From Irpex lacteus (taxonomy: Eukaryota; Basidiomycota; Agaricomycetes; Polyporales; Irpicaceae): 64,000 bases of DNA. Within the stretch, counting starts at the first letter, position 1, and every line of letters begins with the position of its first letter. The stretch lies in the NCBI GenBank assembly GCA_001986395.2, contig MQVO02000007.1, positions 248,001 to 312,000 of the forward strand, in the 5' to 3' direction. Positions 58,601 to 64,000 of this stretch are shown piece after piece. The position numbers and the translations under genes were made by a program. A model generated the notes under the pieces. The model saw only the letters and a program-made list of their open reading frames with translations, did no database searches and was not told where the DNA came from.

Positions 58601-61600
58601 AGCTGCTTCAAGATGCGATGAAGGTGTACGGCCGACAGAAGATGCCGATCCGTAAGGCGCGAGTGATCATCAAGTGCTTGGAACTTGCATCTTCCGCTAA
58701 TGGGAAGGGTCCGTGCATTGTGGATGATATTGAGGACTATGCTCTGGAGGCAGATGGACTCTTGCAGGTTACAGTATGTTTCATTCCTGCAATGACCCAA
58801 GGCGCGCACTGATACCTTTCATTTTCAGGACCTCGGGCTGGATACAGGACTCGCCGGATTCTGTGCACAATATCGGGCAGCGCTGAAGCTACGGCTGGCA
58901 CACTTGATGCACCAGCAGATGCCGACATCACAAACTAGTAATTCTCGCATAGTCGCATACGTGGAAGACGCTTGTGGTATACTGAAAGGTATCTTGTCAC
59001 CACTTCCGAGACAGTCCTTGGCCGGTACTGCGTCGCCTCTTGCGAGTAAAAGTCGAGGAACTCGGAGGGCCACGGGGAAACGGCAGGCAACTATCTCAAA
59101 GGCAACGTCTACGAGAACGAGAGGACGAACGGCGAAAGTCGCGAGTGCGCTTCCCGTCACACCTAAAGCTAAACCTCGTAAATGTGAGTGCACTATAAGT
59201 GTTCATCTATGTCATAATCGTCGTCTTATGCAAACTCCAAAAGCAACGTCTGCTATGCCCCAATCTCCGCTACCCCGTCTTTCATTCGGCGTGCCATCAA
59301 CACTGGAATGCGCGCCTGCGTTGTTAGATTTATTACAATCTACGGCTCATTTGCTTGGTCTACTGGGACATATCGTTAAGAAGGTTCAGGTTCTGGCGAT
59401 CGGACGGCGGATTAGCGAACAGTATCTCGAGAGTCGACCAGATGGTACGTCTTACATTCAATCTCCCTGGACTTATGGCCCATGTCCTTGAACTCCTCGT
59501 AGATTACATCAAGTTCTCCACGGAAGTCGCGCATGAATACGTGAATCTCGGAAAGACGAGCAAGGCTGCAAGTATATACGCACACACGTGGAACGCCATG
59601 CATAACAACCTTCGCGTCAGCGATGAATCCCGAGTGCTGTTCCTCCTGAGGTACTCGGAGTCGCTTATTTCTTTGGGAAATGTCTTGAAGAGGTGAGTTC
59701 TTCGAAATAAAGGTTAGCTATAAACTGACTCTCTATTTTAGTTCGACGTCCTATACAGAGGCATATAGTATAGCGCAGGCCATCGACGTTGACGAGAAGA
59801 GCCTTCCTTCCGCCCAGCGCGTCTTGACGCGAGCGGCTCTATTGGAACGAGCTGCTGTCGCTGCGACAACGTTCTCCCTCATTCAATACACACGGGTGCG
59901 TTTATTTACATACGTGGTCATTAAAGTATTCACACTTTGTCTAGGATGATCCTGTGGCCTCTATCAATGGTCTGCTACAGTCCCTGCGACTATGGAACCG
60001 AGCATTTGATACCCTCTCTCGACTGGCTCCTCCTTCACCTTCTAAAGATCCCAACGAAGACAATCCATTCCTGCAAACCGAGTCAAAGCCAGCTAGTCCC
60101 AGTACCGACAACAGTCTCTTCCTGAAGTTACCCGGTATGAGCGGGATTGGCTGGCGTATCGCTGAGGGATTGTTGAACACTCTGTTCTCACTGACTCGTG
60201 CATACGTCTCACGAGGCTCCCCGCGGGAGGCTGAATTCTTTGCTCAACAAGCCAAGGATCTCTCGTTGTCGTTGAACATGCCAGCGATGGTTAGCCGGGC
60301 ATTCTCTCGCCTGGGTGAGATCTACTTGCATCTCGGCCAACTGGAGGATAGCCATACTTGCCTTGTCGAAGCTGCAAAGCTGGTTTCTGACGCTGGGGGC
60401 CCTGACGCAGCTGAGATTCGCAGGCTTCGTGCTGAACATAGCAGAGTGAATGAGAACAAGAAGGACGCACGGCAACTGTACGATGAGGCGATCGTCATGC
60501 TGGAAGAACTTGAGCAGCAGTTCACGATTATAGATGGACATGTCGTTGGGTATGTTTCAATTCTCAGTTTCAATACGACACATTTTGTTTACGTGTAACA
60601 CTCCAAGGAAATCTATGGAACTCTCATCGAAGACACCTACGACCTCTGCCAATGAGACACTGGCCCCAAGCCTGCTTTTGTCGATTCTTCGTCAGAATAG
60701 TGCGTAGGAAACGTTTCTCCAAAGCACAGTGCTTAATCTCCTTCACAGTCGTTATGCTTCATGCTGAGGGGGGTGAATACCAACAGCTGCTTGAGCGTCT
60801 TCGCTCACTGCCGCCTACCGCAGAGATCAAGGTTAGTCTACGTCATAATATCTACATGTGTGTGCTCACACATCTCCCAGGCCGAAGAGAGCGCGCTCAT
60901 GGCGAAGCTCAAATTGGGAGATGTTTATGGTCGGTTCCAAGCGGACATGTTCTTGAGCTCTCTGGCAGAATCCGGTGAGTCCCGCACTTGAGCCTATGTG
61001 GGTTCATGCGAGCCCTAATCGACATATAGCAATTACATTGCCTATGGGTATGAAGAGGCAGAGGAATTCCGTCTCGGCTAGCACTCAGGAGATTCTCTCG
61101 ATCTTGAATCAAGCTGAGAAACTATTCTGGTCAGACCTCGCACTAGTGGCAAAGCGAGGGAATGTGTTTCATGTGAGGGATGCCGCCGTCTCATTGGCAC
61201 TCATAAAAGCGTTCCAAGATACACTAGGCAAGACCGGTTCAGATGGTCCCACTCTGGCAGCGTCTCTCTTGGGTGAGTGAAGGGTGATTCTACGCCCATC
61301 AAAGCTACTAGCTCATTGCCGCGATAGATCATTCGACAGCGATCACTCTCCGCCGAGAAGTGCTAGAAGTCGTACAGTACAAATTTGGTGACCCTAACGA
61401 TCACAACGATCTCCAATGGCCATTGGTTACTCCGAGTGGCTCTCCGATGTCACCGCCGAAGCATCGCAAACGGACCCGTTTTGTTTCTTTCGACTCTGAC
61501 GACGAAGAGTTGCCTACTGAAACGAAGCAAAGCATGTTGGCAACGTATTGGCAAGCTTTGGCAAAGAAGTATCAGGAACAGCCCTACGACTCTTCGAACT

Positions 61601-63211
61601 TAGCGAAACCACGGGAGATCCCGCTACCTGTAAACTGGACAGTCGTCAGCATCAGCGTCACAGAGGACAAGAACACCATGTTCGTCACTCGTCAATGCGC
61701 AAACAAAGAACCCTTGATATTCTATATTCCTTTGAAGGAACGTAGGGATAGCGAGGATGAAGGATACCTCAGTTTTGACGACGCACTCGCTGAGCTACGT
61801 GAGATCATCCGTCTTAGCGATGAGGGAACGAAGGAGGCTGCAAACGTCAAGAGTCGGGAAGCTAGGGCTGCGTGGTGGGCGAATCGTTCCGCTCTAGACA
61901 CACGCATGAAGCAGTTGCTTGATAATATAGAGTTCTGCTGGCTGGGTGCCTTCAAGGTGCGCTGTAACCGTCGACCGATACGCGTTGGTGCTTACCGTCG
62001 ATGTAGACAATTCTCAGTTCGCCGAAACATATTCCCAGAGACGCGTTGGATGACCTGAGAACGCGCCTTGAGAGTATCTTCGACCGGAGCATCGTTATTC
62101 GCGATCGAAAACAGGCCATTTCAATAAGTTTGGACGATTCGCTCATGGAATGCTTCGCAAACCTCTCGCCCAAGGCCCGTGATGAAGAGTTTGAAGACCT
62201 CGTCTATTTTATTCTAGACCTCTATCAGTTCCACGGTTTTCCGATCGCAACCGCGGAACTTGATATAGACCAGGTAGTGATTGACTTCCGCTCTGCGCTT
62301 GAAGACCATGCTGCGAAATATCGTGGGCGTATCATTCCTCAGCCGGACTCACATATGTTCCTTGTATTGGACAAGAATGTACAGGGGATTCCTTGGGAAT
62401 CCATCCCCATCTTACGAGGTCAAAGCGTTAGCCGTATTCCTAGCATGGACTTCCTACTGGACCGTCTCCGCTATGCCAAGAACGTGCGAGGGCAGAGTGA
62501 TAGGCCTATCGACAGACTAGTCGTCAACCCCCGTGAAACGTTCTTCGTTCTCAACCCTAGTGGTGACTTGAAGAATACAGAAGGACGCTTCGTGAACTGG
62601 CTTCAGGATATGAAACAAGTCGGGTGGTCTGGTATCGTTGGCAAAGTTCCGAGCGAACTACAATTTGCAGACGCGCTCATCACGAAGGACTTGCTGATGT
62701 GAGTACACGAGCGTGTAACATGATGGGCTATAACTAACAACCTTCTCAGTTACTTTGGTCATGGCGGTGCCGAGCAATACATTCGCTCACGGAAAGTCAG
62801 ACATCTCCCGAGATGCGCGGCGACCATGCTCTGGGGGTGCTCATCTGGAGAGCTGAAGGAGATGGGTGACTTTGATCGCGCAGGAACTCCGTATAATTAC
62901 ATGCTTGCAGGCTGGTCAGTCACTTACTTTTCTTCACATTGTGAGGCTTACACTCACTCTTGTACGATAGCCCTACTCTGGTCGCAAACTTATGGGACGT
63001 CACAGATAGAGATATCGACAAGTTTTCCCAAAGCGTGTTCGACAAGATGCATCTGACCGCTGACGCCGTTGGTGCCTGGAATCTGCATACGGCCGGCGAC
63101 CAAGATCGAACCTCCATTGTCACAGCAGTCGCTGAATCAAGAGATGCGTGTAAACTCAAGTACCTCACCGGCGCCGCTCCTATTATCTACGGAATTCCAT
63201 TCTACCTCTAG
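55634..63211 (+). CDS. ESP1: Separase (Esp1), caspase-like cysteine protease of sister chromatid separation
   Basis: A gene of about 20 exons and well over 2,000 residues. It starts MPPRRQAASTNNAP with a basic Ser/Arg region, then KSKEDICTDAMLAVNAA. The middle is helical, TPR-like (GAFHNLGATLYQAGHHSHA, ARALSRLG-type units near 60250). The C-terminal protease domain contains MFLVLDKNVQGIPWES, RETFFVLNPSGDLKNTE, YFGHGGAEQYIRS (catalytic His codon at 62760-62762), MLWGCSSG (catalytic Cys at 62838-62840) and NLWDVTDRDID, with the end IIYGIPFYL. Separase cuts the cohesin subunit Scc1 at anaphase and is held by securin, which is not in this window. Catalytic residues are intact. The ATG at 55634 is chosen; the codon before it is GTG. 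Confidence 0.93.
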
Positions 63212-63909
63212 ACTCTGTTTTTCGATGTATGGTTGTATATCTAGTTTTGTGCCTGTATCACTGTCCCACTATCATGTCTCAGCTATCATTCACACTCACG
63301 TCTCACAACATCATTGTCAAAGTTGCTTCGATGAATCGTGCTGCCGTCCCTATATCGGACTCGTCTGCTAGAGCGGTTGATGTAAGGAGCTTTACGATGC
63401 GCAGCCGCTTCCTTGCTCTCCATACGATGATCCATTGGCCACGCAGGTAGGACTCCGACTCTTGGAGGTGCACGTTTTGCCCCTGTACAAGCATTTTCGA
63501 GCTCATTCAGATCACTGTGACCATATTAGTTGAATACACACGAGCTGCCTCCGAGGTCACCGACCGTCTTCGGGAGAGGCGCGGGTATGTTTTCTGACAT
63601 AGAGATTCACAATTTTCTGCCATTGAATCTTGCCACGGTACAGACCAGTAAGTAGCCGATTGTACGTAAGTTAATTCTTTGTGCATAGCTCATTCCCAGA
63701 GCACATTTTTGATAGCGAGTTCCGCACCTTGTCCGTTCGTTCGTTTTCGATGACCTCGGCGCCGTGCAATGCGCGATGGACGCCTCACTTTAGGCCTGGA
63801 AATTCATGGCCAAGCGTATAAAAGATGAGGGCAAGGGCACTAGGAGGACTTCAGCATCGGTCGCAAGTCCCCTTTGCAGACAGATCCTCTAGCTCACCTC
63901 TCAGACACC
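63212..63909. promoter_or_regulatory. intergenic, promoter of the last gene
   Basis: TATAAAAG at 63817-63824 lies about 90 bases before the ATG at 63910, a strong TATA box by fungal standards. Nothing else is visible. Confidence 0.55.
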
Positions 63910-64000
63910 ATGTTCGCTCGTCGCACTCTAGTAGCTCTCGCCCTCGCCGCCGCCATCTCCGCTTGTAACGGTGTTGCTGGTAAGCAGGGTATCGTCCTCA
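63910..64000 (+). CDS. Secreted protein, first exon only (cut by the window edge)
   Basis: The start MFARRTLVALALAAAISACNG is a signal peptide. The frame then meets a donor-like gtaagcag, so exon 1 ends near 63979. Small secreted proteins with TATAAAAG promoters in this fungal group include hydrophobins and cerato-platanins, but the visible part does not decide. Confidence 0.55.
   Translation, partial: MFARRTLVALALAAAISACNGVAGKQGIVL

Noticed and set aside
1..64000. CRISPR arrays, rRNA genes and tRNA genes
   Set aside because: No regularly spaced direct repeats were seen. I noticed no rRNA or tRNA sequence, although I could not run a structure scan.

Overview
The window is nuclear DNA of a filamentous basidiomycete, almost certainly an Agaricomycete. 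The genes are dense and cut by many short (about 50-65 base) GT-AG introns. They encode families typical of mushrooms and crusts: DUF6533 seven-helix proteins, F-box-like proteins, CBM19-like secreted proteins and AusD-type methyltransferases. The strongest marker is a dynein heavy chain gene that encodes only the motor half, a split known from Agaricomycetes. I read the exons by hand from open frames, splice signals and family resemblance, so outer boundaries are firmer than every internal junction.

Layout. 1-4.2 kb: two DUF6533 membrane protein genes facing each other. 5.4-8.1 kb: ROMO1/Mgr2 (minus), the peroxisomal E3 ligase PEX10 (plus) and the spliceosomal protein SmE (minus). 8.27-19.74 kb: dhc2, the dynein motor half, divergent from SmE. 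20.1-21.6 kb: a secreted protein with a CBM19-like domain. 22.4-23.6 kb: a HAD phosphatase. 24.3-30.1 kb: four tandem paralogous SAM methyltransferases. 30.3-32.1 kb: a polytopic membrane protein. 33.1-35.2 kb: the Hsp90 co-chaperone p23/Sba1, divergent from a small membrane protein gene. 35.3-38.3 kb: an Mdv1-type mitochondrial fission WD40 protein. 39.4-40.1 kb: a small orphan gene, followed by a gene-free stretch with striking G/C palindromes. 41.3-44.0 kb: an Asi-type membrane RING ligase. 44.5-47.65 kb: a peroxisomal SCP-x-type thiolase, divergent from the lipoate enzyme Lip2. 48.1-48.8 kb: a small Trp-motif protein. 49.0-52.9 kb: two F-box-like paralogs, one with a one-base frameshift. 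53.8-54.9 kb: a dienelactone hydrolase. 55.6-63.2 kb: separase. 63.9 kb to the end: the first exon of a secreted protein, cut by the window edge.

The single-copy genes are housekeeping: peroxisome biogenesis and lipid oxidation, splicing, microtubule transport, mitochondrial fission, chromatid separation, lipoylation and membrane-protein degradation. The paralogous sets (DUF6533, methyltransferases, F-box-like) are the accessory, fast-changing part. The most informative observations are the split dynein, the methyltransferase array in which two of four copies have an altered SAM motif I, the frameshifted F-box-like copy, and an ORF overlapping the p23 start codon.
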